A stretch of DNA of 64,000 bases from Pelagibius sp037652055. GTDB lineage: Bacteria; Pseudomonadota; Alphaproteobacteria; Kiloniellales; Kiloniellaceae. Position 1 is the stretch's first letter. Each line of letters starts with the position of its first letter. The position numbers and the translations under genes are program-made. The notes beneath the pieces are model-generated. The model was not told the DNA's origin. It was given only the letters and a program-made list of their open reading frames with translations, and ran no database searches. The DNA lies in the NCBI RefSeq assembly GCF_037652055.1, contig NZ_JBBKAH010000003.1:186001-250000 (forward strand), in the 5' to 3' direction. Below are positions 16,259 to 24,740 of the stretch, one piece after another.

Positions 16259-17662
16259 CTACATGGAGAGGCGGAGGTTTGAAATCTGCGTCGCGATGTC
16301 GCGGAAGGCTTGCTTCAGGTCTGTGCCGCTGCTCGGAAGATAGAAATGATCCGCGTCGGTCGCGCAGTCTCTCAAGAAGTTCGCCTCCAAACTGTTGGAA
16401 CCGACGGCAAAGCCCACGGTATAAACCTCCACCCCCTCAGCCTTCATACCGTCGCAAAGACTTTCTGCCTGGGCGAAAGAGTTTCCGTGCGTTGCATTCT
16501 GATTGATGCGGTAGTTTGGACCGATGCTGTCGTAAGCATTCCTGGCGACAACCCCGTCGTAGTAAAAGGTGTTGAACTCGCCGTCGGTCATCAGCACCAC
16601 CACCTTCAGCACCTTGCGGCCAAGATGAAGCTCGCCGTAGTTCATCGGACGGCTCTCGGCTGGCCAGAGGTAATCGAAATTTGGCGAAATCATGTACCAG
16701 CCCCAGGCTGTGCCGAGGTGCCCGGCAGTAAAACCACCTGTCGAAAGCGCATCAATAGCCAATTCGAGCGCGACCTTGTCGCTCGACAGCGGCATGATCT
16801 CCGCGTCGAGACAAGCGTTACCGCCTTCGAAATGCGGCCCGAGCAGCGCCATGCTGGGGGCCGCGTCCGTGGCAATCTGGGCGCCCGGACGCTCGGTCAC
16901 GCAGGTGGTTGCGTTGTACTCGACCCAGTCGTTGTTCGACGCCCGCCGGTAGCGGAACCGAGTGCAGGTGGGTTCGTTCGGATAGACACAGGTACCCGGT
17001 GTCAGCTCGCCGCGGATGTCGTCAGCGTAGCTGCCGACGTTGACCGCCGAGGAATAGGGGACCAGTGCGACCTTTGTGTAGAAAGGTTCCTGCTGATCCT
17101 GCACGACGATGCCGATCAGTTCCTTCGCGGCCGCCTTCAGATCTACGATCTTGGTACCGGCCATCGAGCCGGTGACGTCCAGCACCAGCGAGACCTCGAC
17201 GTCGCGGGACGACAGGGTCGCCTGGCCGGTGGCGGCGATGTCGGTGAAATCGGTGCCGAGGATGCGCATGAAGAAGGTCGGGATGTTCGCCCGTGCCGTC
17301 ACCCTGATGGTGCGCTCCTCCTCGTTGGGAACGATCTGCAGCGGCTCGAGCACCGCGCCCATGTAGCCGTCCTCGAAGTTGGCGGCGAAGAAGTTCCGGA
17401 TGTCGTCGTCGCGATCCGGATGGGAAAAGGCGCGCGCGCCGGCCAGCGCCGCCGCGTCGACCGCCGCGGAGAGCTGGGATCGCACGCTGTAGGCGACGGA
17501 GGTATCGATCGCGAGACCCACGCCGCCCGCCAGGGCGATGGCGAAGAAGCCGAACATGAGGCTGACATTGCCGCGCCTGTCGCGCCAGCATCGCGCCAGG
17601 TTCCGCTGCGCGCTTTTCAACGTTCTGATAAGCACGGGGAGTCTCCCCGAAAATTTCCACAT
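16259..17662 (-). CDS. TadG-like pilus-assembly VWA protein (solitary)
   Basis: 467-aa protein of the TadE/TadG type: a basic N-terminus, a prepilin-like sequence DRRGNVSLMFGFFAIALAGG with one membrane segment at residues 34-53, then a long extracytoplasmic region containing a VWA domain (MIDAS-like DVTGS at 162-166 and VVVLMTDGEFN). TadG proteins accompany Flp/Tad pili, but no other tad genes are in the window, so this is a stand-alone copy. Several cysteines (TCVYPNEPTC; NACLDAE; SLCDG; RDCATD) could form disulfides. Base composition is a little lower in GC than the flanks. Confidence 0.8.
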   Translation of the reverse strand: MWKFSGRLPVLIRTLKSAQRNLARCWRDRRGNVSLMFGFFAIALAGGVGLAIDTSVAYSVRSQLSAAVDAAALAGARAFSHPDRDDDIRNFFAANFEDGYMGAVLEPLQIVPNEEERTIRVTARANIPTFFMRILGTDFTDIAATGQATLSSRDVEVSLVLDVTGSMAGTKIVDLKAAAKELIGIVVQDQQEPFYTKVALVPYSSAVNVGSYADDIRGELTPGTCVYPNEPTCTRFRYRRASNNDWVEYNATTCVTERPGAQIATDAAPSMALLGPHFEGGNACLDAEIMPLSSDKVALELAIDALSTGGFTAGHLGTAWGWYMISPNFDYLWPAESRPMNYGELHLGRKVLKVVVLMTDGEFNTFYYDGVVARNAYDSIGPNYRINQNATHGNSFAQAESLCDGMKAEGVEVYTVGFAVGSNSLEANFLRDCATDADHFYLPSSGTDLKQAFRDIATQISNLRLSM

Positions 17663-17912
17663 CGCAACCGCGGACGGTACGGGAGCGCCGTAAACAGAGC
17701 GTTAAGGTGGCGCCGCCGCACGGCGCAAAAAGCCGCGGAAACGGTAGGTTTCGGGCCCGCGTTGGCCCGGCAAGCACCCAGTTGACACAGATGCGCGGCA
17801 TACCCCGCGAAACTGTGCAAACTTTAGCGCGGTGTCAGGAGATGGCAGGGCGGCATCGGCGCCGCTCACCGGCCGCTTCACCCGCCGGGGGTGGGGGTCT
17901 ATCTTAGGCCCT

Positions 17913-20390
17913 GTGAGCCAGCCCGCCCTCTTGCCCGAGACGCCTTTGGAAAGCCTGCCGCCGCGCTTTGCGGCCTGGTTCCGCGCGCGCGGCTGGGCGC
18001 CGCACGCCCACCAGTTGGCGATGCTGGACGCCGCCTGGGCCGGGCAGTCGGCCCTGCTGATCGCCCCCACCGGCGGCGGCAAGACGCTCGCCGGCTTCCT
18101 GCCCTCCCTGGTCGACCTAGCCGGAGCCCCTCACGAGGGCCTGCACACCCTCTACATCTCGCCGCTGAAGGCGCTGGCGGTGGATATCCACCGCAACCTG
18201 ACCCAGCCGATCGAGGAGATGGACCTTGCCGTCGCCTGCGAGACGCGCACCGGCGACACCCCGCAGTCGAAGCGCCAGCGCCAGCGCCGCAAGCCGCCGG
18301 GCATCCTGATGACCACCCCCGAGTCCCTCGCCCTGCTGCTTAGCTACTACGACGCCCCGGAGGTCTTCGGGACCCTCAAGTGCGTGGTGATCGACGAGTT
18401 GCATGCCTTCGCCGGGACCAAGCGCGGCGACCTGCTGGCCCTGGGTCTCGCCCGCCTGCAGACCCTCGCGCCCGGCCTGCGACGGGTCGGCCTCTCGGCC
18501 ACGGTCCACGATCCCGACTGGCTGGCCGCCTGGCTGTCGCCCACCGCCAGCCCCCTGGACGTGCGCCGGGTCATCGGCCGCGACGGCGCTGAGGCGGTGG
18601 TCGAAATCCTGACCACGCGGGAGCACCTGCCGTGGTCCGGCCACATGGCCGTCCACGCCCTGGCCGAGGTCTACCAGCGCATCCGCCGGGCCGGCACCAC
18701 CCTGGTCTTCGTGAACACCCGCGCCCAGGCCGAGATCGTGTTCCAGGAACTCTGGCACCTGAACGAGGACGCCCTGCCCATCGCGCTCCACCACGGCAGC
18801 CTGGCCGTCGAGCAGCGCCGCAAGGTCGAGGCCGCCATGGCAGCGGGCAAGCTGCGCGCGGTGGTCGCCACCTCCTCGCTCGACCTCGGCATCGACTGGG
18901 CCGCCGTCGACCTGGTGGTCCAGATCGGCGCCCCCAAGGGCTCGGCCCGCCTGCTGCAGAGGATCGGCCGCGCCAACCACCGGCTCGACCAGCCGAGCCG
19001 CGCCCTGCTGGTGCCGGCCAACCGCTTCGAGGTGCTGGAGTGCCGCGCCGCCCTGGAGGCCGTGCGCGCCCGCTCCCTGGACGGCGACGCGCCGCGCCCC
19101 GGCGGCCTTGATGTGCTGGCTCAACATATCCTCGGCACCGCCTGCGCCGGCCCCTTCTCGGCCGACGTTCTCTACCGGGAAATCACTTCAGCTTTCCCCT
19201 ATAAGTCATTGGATAAAAATATCTTTGACCGCACGCTAGATTTCGTGGCCAGCGGCGGCTACGCGCTGAAGAGTTATCAGCGCTATCGCCGCCTGGTGCT
19301 TGATAAAGAAGGCTTTTATCGTGTTGCCCACCTCGATCATGTGAAGCGCTACCGCCTGAACGTCGGCACCATCGTCGAGGCCCCAGTCTTAAAGGTGCGC
19401 CTCAAGAACGGCCGCGTTCTGGGTGAGGTGGAAGAGTATTTCGTGAACGGGCTCTTGCCCGGCGACAGCTTCATTTTCGCCGGCCAGCTGCTGGCCTTCG
19501 AGGGGATGCGGGAGAACACCGTGGTGGTCAGCCGCGCCACCGGCGGTGAGCCCAAGGTCCCCGCTTATGCCGGCGGCCGCCTGCCGCTCTCGACCCACCT
19601 GGCCGAGCGGGTGCGCGGCATCCTGGCCGACCCGGAGGCCGGCCACGACCTGCCGCCGGCCGTTACCGAGTGGCTGCGGATCCAGCGCTGGCGCTCCCAG
19701 CTGCCGCCGGCCGACGGCCTCCTGGTCGAATGCTTCCCGCGCGCCGACAAGGAGTTCCTGGTCGCCTACTGCTTCGAGGGCCGCAATGCCCACCAGACCC
19801 TGGGCATGCTGCTGACCCGCCGCATGGAGCGCGCGGGCCTCTCCCCCCTGGGCTTCGTCGCGACCGATTACGTCATCGCGGTGTGGAGCCTGAAGGCCGT
19901 CCGCGATGTCGACGCCCTCTTCGCCGAGGACATGCTGGGCGACGACCTGGAGGAGTGGATGGCCGAATCCTCCATGCTGCGGCGGACCTTCCGCAACGTG
20001 GCGGTGATCGCCGGCCTGATCGAGGCGCGCATGCCGGGCCAGGAGAAATCCGGCCGCCAGGTCACCTTCAACGCCGACCTCATCTACGACGTGCTGAGAA
20101 AGCACGAACCCGATCACATCCTGCTGCAGGCGACCCGGGCCGACGCCGCCGGCGGCCTTACCGACATCGGGCGCCTGGCCGAGATGCTGAAGCGGGTGAA
20201 GGGGCGCATCCGCACCCGCCGGCTGGACAAGATCTCGCCGCTGGCCGTCCCGGTGCTGCTGGAGATCGGCAAGGAACAGGTCTATGGCGCGGGCCTAGAC
20301 GAGCTGCTGGACGAAGGCGCCCAGGCCCTCATCGAGGAGGCCACCGGCGGCATGGAGCCGGGCCGCGGCCAGGCGGAGCTGCCGCTATGA
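17913..20390 (+). CDS. Lhr-type ligase-associated DEXH-box helicase
   Basis: Superfamily-2 DNA helicase of the Lhr-core type, 825 aa from GTG 17913, as expected for the family; an earlier GTG at 17832 would add 27 atypical residues. Motif I APTGGGKT at residues 51-58, motif II DELH at 161-164, motif Ib TTPES, and the C-terminal motifs VATSSLDLGIDW and LLQRIGRANHR, followed by the winged-helix and Lhr-specific C-terminal domain. Its stop overlaps the PdeM start (ATGA). In other proteobacteria this helicase is clustered with the Exo and ligase genes, here found at 6911-9552. Likely role: ATP-driven 3'-5' unwinding in DNA repair. Confidence 0.92.
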   Translation: MSQPALLPETPLESLPPRFAAWFRARGWAPHAHQLAMLDAAWAGQSALLIAPTGGGKTLAGFLPSLVDLAGAPHEGLHTLYISPLKALAVDIHRNLTQPIEEMDLAVACETRTGDTPQSKRQRQRRKPPGILMTTPESLALLLSYYDAPEVFGTLKCVVIDELHAFAGTKRGDLLALGLARLQTLAPGLRRVGLSATVHDPDWLAAWLSPTASPLDVRRVIGRDGAEAVVEILTTREHLPWSGHMAVHALAEVYQRIRRAGTTLVFVNTRAQAEIVFQELWHLNEDALPIALHHGSLAVEQRRKVEAAMAAGKLRAVVATSSLDLGIDWAAVDLVVQIGAPKGSARLLQRIGRANHRLDQPSRALLVPANRFEVLECRAALEAVRARSLDGDAPRPGGLDVLAQHILGTACAGPFSADVLYREITSAFPYKSLDKNIFDRTLDFVASGGYALKSYQRYRRLVLDKEGFYRVAHLDHVKRYRLNVGTIVEAPVLKVRLKNGRVLGEVEEYFVNGLLPGDSFIFAGQLLAFEGMRENTVVVSRATGGEPKVPAYAGGRLPLSTHLAERVRGILADPEAGHDLPPAVTEWLRIQRWRSQLPPADGLLVECFPRADKEFLVAYCFEGRNAHQTLGMLLTRRMERAGLSPLGFVATDYVIAVWSLKAVRDVDALFAEDMLGDDLEEWMAESSMLRRTFRNVAVIAGLIEARMPGQEKSGRQVTFNADLIYDVLRKHEPDHILLQATRADAAGGLTDIGRLAEMLKRVKGRIRTRRLDKISPLAVPVLLEIGKEQVYGAGLDELLDEGAQALIEEATGGMEPGRGQAELPL

Positions 20391-21076
20391 GCGACACGGC
20401 GGAGCGGCAAGGACGCTTGCTGGTGAATGGCGTCGCACTGCAGGCGGACGTCTCCGGCGCGCTGATCTGGCACGACCGGCGCCTTGCCGTGGTCGCCGAT
20501 CTGCACTTCGAGAAGGCAACCGCCTTCGCCCAGCGGGGCCAGTTCCTGCCGCCCTACGACACCGCGGCGACCCTCGACAAGCTGGAGACGGTCATCGCTC
20601 GCCACGGGGTGGAGCAGGTCATCTGCCTCGGCGATTCCTTCCACGACGGCGAGGCCGCCGGGCGCCTCGACCCGGCCCAGGCCGCGCGCATCCGCGGCCT
20701 GACGGCGCGCCTCGCCTGGACCTGGATCGCCGGCAACCACGACCCGGCGCCGCCAGCGGACTGGGGCGGCGCCGTGGCCGAGGAAATCACTCTCGGCGCC
20801 CTCACCTTCCGCCACGAGGCCGTGGCCGAATCGCGCGGCGGGGAAATCTCCGGCCACTATCATCCCAAGGCGGCGGTGGTGGTGCGCGGGCGGCGCATCT
20901 CGGCGCCCTGTTTCGTGACCGACGGTCGGCGCCTCATTCTGCCCGCCTTCGGCGCCTTCACCGGCGGCCTGAGCGTGCTCGATCCCGCCATCGCCGCGCT
21001 GTTCAAAAAGGGCTTCCGCGCCACCCTGCTCGGCCGCAACGGCCTCTTCGCCTTCCCTAAGCATGCGCTGGTCTGA
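20387..21076 (+). CDS. pdeM: Ligase-associated DNA endonuclease PdeM (metallophosphoesterase)
   Basis: 229-aa calcineurin-like phosphoesterase. Metal motifs: VADLHFEK (Asp38, His40), GDSFHDG (Asp83), GNHD (116-119), FRHE (His143) and GHYHPK (156-161). Homologues in Lhr/ligase/Exo clusters are Mn-dependent phosphodiesterases that nick DNA. The 4-base ATGA overlap with the helicase gene implies coupling and matched dosage. Short of neighbouring partners on the 3' side, because the next genes (fasciclins) are convergent and separated by a strong hairpin. Confidence 0.92.
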   Translation: MSDTAERQGRLLVNGVALQADVSGALIWHDRRLAVVADLHFEKATAFAQRGQFLPPYDTAATLDKLETVIARHGVEQVICLGDSFHDGEAAGRLDPAQAARIRGLTARLAWTWIAGNHDPAPPADWGGAVAEEITLGALTFRHEAVAESRGGEISGHYHPKAAVVVRGRRISAPCFVTDGRRLILPAFGAFTGGLSVLDPAIAALFKKGFRATLLGRNGLFAFPKHALV

Positions 21077-21083
21077 CAAAGGC

Positions 21084-21117
21084 GTTGCGGCCGCTCCGGG
21101 GGAGGAGCGGCCGCAAC
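21084..21117. terminator. Bidirectional hairpin terminator between pdeM and fasciclin 1
   Basis: Perfect 14-bp stem (GTTGCGGCCGCTCC with its complement) and a 6-base loop, flanked by short T/A runs on both sides (AAGG...CCTT). It sits between two convergent genes and would terminate both. Confidence 0.75.
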
Positions 21118-21148
21118 CTTGTGCAGTAACGGATGGGAGGAAGGGGCG

Positions 21149-21637
21149 TTACTGCGGCAGCACCACGGTGTCGATGACGTGGATGACGCCGTTCGAGGCC
21201 TCGATGTCGGCCTGGATGACCTTGGCGTCGTCGACGGTGACGCCGTCCTTCATGGCGTCGATGGTCAGCGCGTCACCCTCGACGGTGGTCGCCTCGGTCA
21301 TCTTGCCGGCGATGTCGGAGGACATCACCTTGCCGGGCACCACGTGGTAGGTGAGGATCGCGACCAGCCGGTCCTTGTTCTCCGGCTTCAGCAGATCCTC
21401 GACGGTGCCGGCCGGCAGCTTGGCGAAGGCCGCATCGGTCGGCGCGAAGACGGTGAAGGGACCGTCGCCCTTCAGGGTGTCGACCAGGCCGGCGGCCTTC
21501 ACCGCGGCGACCAGGGTCTCGAACTGGCCGGCGGACACCGCGGTGTCGACGATGTCGGCGGCCTTCGCAAGGGTGGCGGACAAAGCGAGCGGCGCGGCGA
21601 TCGCGGCGGCGCAGAGCATGCGGGAAAGGGACTTCAT
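21149..21637 (-). CDS. Fasciclin (FAS1) domain exported protein, copy 1
   Basis: 162-aa secreted protein: signal peptide residues 1-27 (ending AKA-AD) and one FAS1 domain with the hallmark H1 region GPFTVFAPTDAAFAKLPAGTVEDLL, the YHVVPGKV element and the H2-like terminal GVIHVIDTVVLPQ. FAS1 proteins are extracellular or periplasmic and mediate adhesion or, in some bacteria, stress responses. ATG 21637 follows GGAGG. It is a paralogue of the gene at 21981-22469, same length and architecture, and both have an identical promoter-like motif about 150 bases upstream on the other strand, so the pair arose by tandem duplication. Confidence 0.92.
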   Translation of the reverse strand: MKSLSRMLCAAAIAAPLALSATLAKAADIVDTAVSAGQFETLVAAVKAAGLVDTLKGDGPFTVFAPTDAAFAKLPAGTVEDLLKPENKDRLVAILTYHVVPGKVMSSDIAGKMTEATTVEGDALTIDAMKDGVTVDDAKVIQADIEASNGVIHVIDTVVLPQ

Positions 21638-21787
21638 TGGGGGGAGCCTCCATTGAGTTGAACGGACGTCGGATCTCGGCCGGCAACCAACTGAGCGCAG
21701 CGGCGCAACCGACTGAGCGCCCAACTAAGGCCCCCAATGCAGGCGTCAAGCCATTGGCAATAAAAAGAAAAAATATTCGTTTTGCGG

Positions 21788-21815
21788 TGATCGGCTGTGG
21801 CGCCTCCCGCGTATA
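21788..21815 (+). promoter_or_regulatory. ECF-sigma-like promoter facing right, upstream of fasciclin 1 (probable duplication relic)
   Basis: TGATC (21788-21792), 17 bases, then CGTATA (21810-21815); it shares an identical 12-mer CGGTGATCGGCT and the 7-mer GCGTATA with the motif before the photolyase, with the same spacing. It points right, into the antisense strand of fasciclin 2, and has no sense gene downstream. TGATC/CGTA fits the RpoE-ChrR class of extracytoplasmic sigma factors. Activity is unproven. Confidence 0.5.
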
Positions 21816-21891
21816 ACCCCCTTTCGGCCCCCTGCTCGGCAGCGACGGTCGCTTAGCCTTTCACCGGACGGCACCGGCGTGAGAGAGAAAA

Positions 21892-21917
21892 GGCCGCCCC
21901 GAAATCTCGGGGCGGCC
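21892..21917 (-). terminator. Intrinsic terminator of fasciclin 2
   Basis: GC-rich 10-11 bp hairpin (GGCCGCCCCG with its complement, tight A/T-rich loop). On the minus strand it is followed by TTTTCTCTCTC, a U-rich tail. It lies about 65-90 bases past the stop of the leftward fasciclin 2 gene. Confidence 0.8.
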
Positions 21918-21980
21918 GTGGCAGCCGGCGATGGCGGACAGCGGGAAACCCGAGCCGCCATCGCAATCAGCTTCAGGCGC

Positions 21981-22469
21981 CTATTCCGGAATGACGACCG
22001 TGTCGACGGCGTGGATCACGCCGTTCGACGCCTCGATGTCGCTCTCGACGACCATGGCTTTGTCGACGCGCACGCCGCCATTTAGGGAATTGATGTCCAG
22101 TTGGTTCCGACCGAGCGTCTTGGCGGTCATTTGTTTGTTGCGCATGTCGTCGGAAGTCACCTTGCCCGGGACCATGTAATAGCTGACGAACCTGGCCAGC
22201 TTCTCCTTGTTCTCCGGCCGCATCAGGTCCTCGATCGTGCCTGCCGGCAGCTCGGCGAAGGCCGCGTCTGTCGGCGCGAAGATCGTGTAGGGCCCCTCGC
22301 CCTTCAGGATGTCGCCCATGCCGGCGCCCTTCACCGCCGCCATCATGGTTTCGAACTGTCCTCTAGCGGCCGCAGTTTCGGCGAGATCCTGTGCCTTGAT
22401 CGCGACGGACGAGAGCGCCAGGGGTGCCGCAAGGGCAGCAGCAATGAGCACACGGGAAACGGTCTTCAT
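21981..22469 (-). CDS. Fasciclin (FAS1) domain exported protein, copy 2
   Basis: 162 aa, signal peptide (residues 1-26, ending IKA-QD) plus one FAS1 domain: GPYTIFAPTDAAFAELPAGTIEDLM, YYMVPGKV, and terminal GVIHAVDTVVIPE. The ATG at 22469 has a strong GAGGAGG upstream. Diverged moderately from copy 1, including in the middle (RNKQMTAKTLGRNQLDINSLN), so the duplication is not recent. A plausible leftward -10 (TAAAAT, 22550-22555) lies upstream. Divergent from the photolyase across 241 bases. Confidence 0.92.
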   Translation of the reverse strand: MKTVSRVLIAAALAAPLALSSVAIKAQDLAETAAARGQFETMMAAVKGAGMGDILKGEGPYTIFAPTDAAFAELPAGTIEDLMRPENKEKLARFVSYYMVPGKVTSDDMRNKQMTAKTLGRNQLDINSLNGGVRVDKAMVVESDIEASNGVIHAVDTVVIPE

Positions 22470-22614
22470 GGAAGTGCCTCCTCGATCACAGTGTGTGCCG
22501 GACACAGCGGAAGGGATTGCCGCGCCCCTCGGCCGTCCGCATGAGTTGCATTTTACAAAAAATGTCACAACCCACAAGGTATCGGGGGTAGAACGGAAAC
22601 TTAGTTGTTTCCGG

Positions 22615-22642
22615 TGATCGGCTAGGCGGTGCCCTGCGTATA
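22615..22642 (+). promoter_or_regulatory. ECF-sigma-like promoter of the photolyase gene
   Basis: TGATC (22615-22619), 17 bases, CGTATA (22637-22642), about 70 bases before the photolyase ATG. Same sequence and spacing as the motif at 21788. In Rhodobacter, RpoE-ChrR (singlet-oxygen response) drives photolyase from TGATC-type -35 elements, which makes this a sensible candidate; the sigma factor itself is not in the window. Confidence 0.6.
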
Positions 22643-22710
22643 GATGAAGGACCGCAGAACGTCGCCCCGGGGATGTAGCCACCCCGACACAACAGCACGC
22701 GCCCCCTTCC

Positions 22711-24153
22711 ATGCCTCTCCACTCGCCCGTCATCATCTGGTTTCGCCAGGATCTGCGGCTTGCCGACAACCCTGCGCTTGCTGCCGCTGCAGAGCGCGGT
22801 GCGCCGGTGCTGGCGCTGTTCATTCTCGACGACAGCGGCGACTGGGCTCCCGGCGGTGCCGCGCGCTGGTGGCTGCATCACAGCCTGGCAGCGCTCTCGC
22901 GGGACCTGGAAAAACTCGGCGCGCCGCTCTGCCTGAGAAGCGGCAAGGCCGAGGACGTCCTGCCGCGACTGGCGAAGGAGACGGATGCCGGCGCCGTGTT
23001 CTGGAACCGCTGTTACGAGCCCCACGCCGTCGCGCGCGACAGCAAACTCAAAGAACTGTTGAAGAGCGACGGTATCGAGGTCGCTTCCTTCAACGGCGCG
23101 CTGCTGGTGGAGCCCTGGGAGCTGAAGACGGGCCAGGGCGAGCCCTACAAGGTCTTCACGCCGTTCTGGAAGGCGCTGCTTGCAGGCGGCGCGCCGCCTG
23201 CGCCGCTCGCACCTCCGAAGAAGCTGAAGGGCTTCGACGGCATCGACAGCGAGGCCCTCGAGGATTGGACCCTGCTGCCGACCAGGCCCGACTGGGCCGG
23301 CGGCCTGCGGGAGCGCTGGACGCCCGGGGAAAAAGGCGCTGGCCAAAGGCTCGGGACGTTTCTGGACACCGCGGCGAAGACCTACAAGAACGATCGCGAC
23401 CGGCCGGACCACGAAGGCACATCGTGCCTTTCGCCGCACCTGCACTGGGGCGAGATCTCGCCGCGCCAGGTCTGGCAGGCGACGCGTCATGCGGTCGCGG
23501 CCGGTGCGTTGAACGACGGTGCCGCCGAGGCCTTCCTGCGTCAGCTCGGTTGGCGCGACTTCTCGCACAACCTGCTGTTCCACTGGCCCGACTTTCCGGA
23601 GAAGCCGTGGCGCGAGGCCTTCGCCGCCTTTGCCTGGCAGGACGATGACGACGCCTTCACCGTCTGGTGCAAGGGGCGCACCGGCTTTCCCCTTGTCGAT
23701 GCGGGGCTGCGCCAGCTGTGGGCGACCGGCTGGATGCACAACCGCGTGCGCATGATCGCCGCCTCCTTCCTCATCAAAGACCTGCTGATTCCCTGGCAGC
23801 GCGGCGAGGCCTGGTTCTGGGACACGCTGGTCGACGCCGACCTCGCCAATAACGCCGCCGGCTGGCAGTGGGTCGCCGGCTGCGGCGCCGACGCCGCGCC
23901 CTACTTCCGCATCTTCAATCCAGTGAGCCAGGGCGAGAAGTTCGACCCCAAGGGTGACTATATCCGCCGCTGGGTTCCGGAAATCGCGGCGCTGCCGGAC
24001 GACGTAATCCACCGGCCGTGGGAAGCATCGCAGGAGGTCCTGAAGAAAGCCAAGGTGACCCTCGGCGAGACCTATCCGGCGCCCATGGTCGACCACAAGG
24101 CCGCGCGCGCCCGCGCGCTCGCCGCCTATGAAGATGTGAAGAAAGCGACGTAG
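22711..24153 (+). CDS. phrB: Deoxyribodipyrimidine photo-lyase
   Basis: Cryptochrome/photolyase-family enzyme repairing UV-induced cyclobutane dimers by light-driven electron transfer, 480 aa, usual for class I CPD photolyases. N-terminal antenna domain begins VIIWFRQDLRLADNPAL; the C-terminal FAD domain includes LHWGEISPRQVW, FLRQLGWRDFSHNLL, the GFPLVDAGLRQLWATGWMHNR block, and WFWDTLVDADLANNAAGWQW. Preceded by the ECF-like promoter at 22615-22642. Convergent with the DinB gene; the 10-base palindrome TAGCGCGCTA holds both stop codons. Confidence 0.95.
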   Translation: MPLHSPVIIWFRQDLRLADNPALAAAAERGAPVLALFILDDSGDWAPGGAARWWLHHSLAALSRDLEKLGAPLCLRSGKAEDVLPRLAKETDAGAVFWNRCYEPHAVARDSKLKELLKSDGIEVASFNGALLVEPWELKTGQGEPYKVFTPFWKALLAGGAPPAPLAPPKKLKGFDGIDSEALEDWTLLPTRPDWAGGLRERWTPGEKGAGQRLGTFLDTAAKTYKNDRDRPDHEGTSCLSPHLHWGEISPRQVWQATRHAVAAGALNDGAAEAFLRQLGWRDFSHNLLFHWPDFPEKPWREAFAAFAWQDDDDAFTVWCKGRTGFPLVDAGLRQLWATGWMHNRVRMIAASFLIKDLLIPWQRGEAWFWDTLVDADLANNAAGWQWVAGCGADAAPYFRIFNPVSQGEKFDPKGDYIRRWVPEIAALPDDVIHRPWEASQEVLKKAKVTLGETYPAPMVDHKAARARALAAYEDVKKAT

Positions 24154-24157
24154 CGCG

Positions 24158-24730
24158 CTACTTTGGGGCCGGCCAATCGCGCCACAGCGCGTCCTCGTTC
24201 CAGCCCAGCGCCGCGAGATCGCCGCGCCGCAATGCCGCCTCTTCCGCCATGAAGAATTCGTCGAGCTGCGGCGGCGCCACCGCCGTGCCCGACAGCATGC
24301 CGTGCGCCTGGCCGCGGTGGTGGATCTGATGCTCGAAAAGATGCAGCAGCACCCGGTCGCAGCGCTCGATCTGGTCGTGGTCGCCGCGGATGAGGCGTAC
24401 CGCCTTGCCGAGCGCAGCCTCATCGAGCGCGGCGCAGAAGGCGACGAGTCGCTGGTCGACTGCCGCCTGCTCCCGCCGAAGATCGGTCATGGTCTTGCAG
24501 GGCACCTCGTCGGTGAAGGCCGCAAGGCCCAGGCTGCCGCCCTCCAGCGCGTCGACGTAGAACCAGTCGACGATGAGGATGTGGTTCAAGGTCGCCAGCA
24601 GCGAGGGAAAGAAACCGACGCGCGGCGCATCGAGTTCCGCCTGCGGCAGCGCGCTGCAGGCCTGCAGCAGGCGATGGTTCGCCCAGGCGTTGTTCTGCGC
24701 CTGCGCCAGCAGGTAGTTCTCGGGCTTCAT
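24158..24730 (-). CDS. DinB-family putative metal-dependent protein
   Basis: 190-aa four-helix protein of the DinB/YfiT superfamily. Metal-site histidines are visible in LLATLNHILIVDWF and HLFEHQIHHRGQAHGML, the pattern of thiol-transferase or hydrolase-like DinB proteins. Not the DNA polymerase DinB. Starts ATG 24730, 10 bases after the LOG-family gene, so the two are co-transcribed (LOG first). Catalytic activity unknown. Confidence 0.88.
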   Translation of the reverse strand: MKPENYLLAQAQNNAWANHRLLQACSALPQAELDAPRVGFFPSLLATLNHILIVDWFYVDALEGGSLGLAAFTDEVPCKTMTDLRREQAAVDQRLVAFCAALDEAALGKAVRLIRGDHDQIERCDRVLLHLFEHQIHHRGQAHGMLSGTAVAPPQLDEFFMAEEAALRRGDLAALGWNEDALWRDWPAPK

Positions 24731-24740
24731 GGCGAAAAAG

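Noticed and set aside
21816..21917. A small RNA running from the relic ECF promoter to the hairpin at 21892-21917
   Set aside because: The hairpin has its U-run only on the minus strand, so it terminates fasciclin 2 rather than a rightward RNA; antisense read-through is more likely than a defined sRNA.
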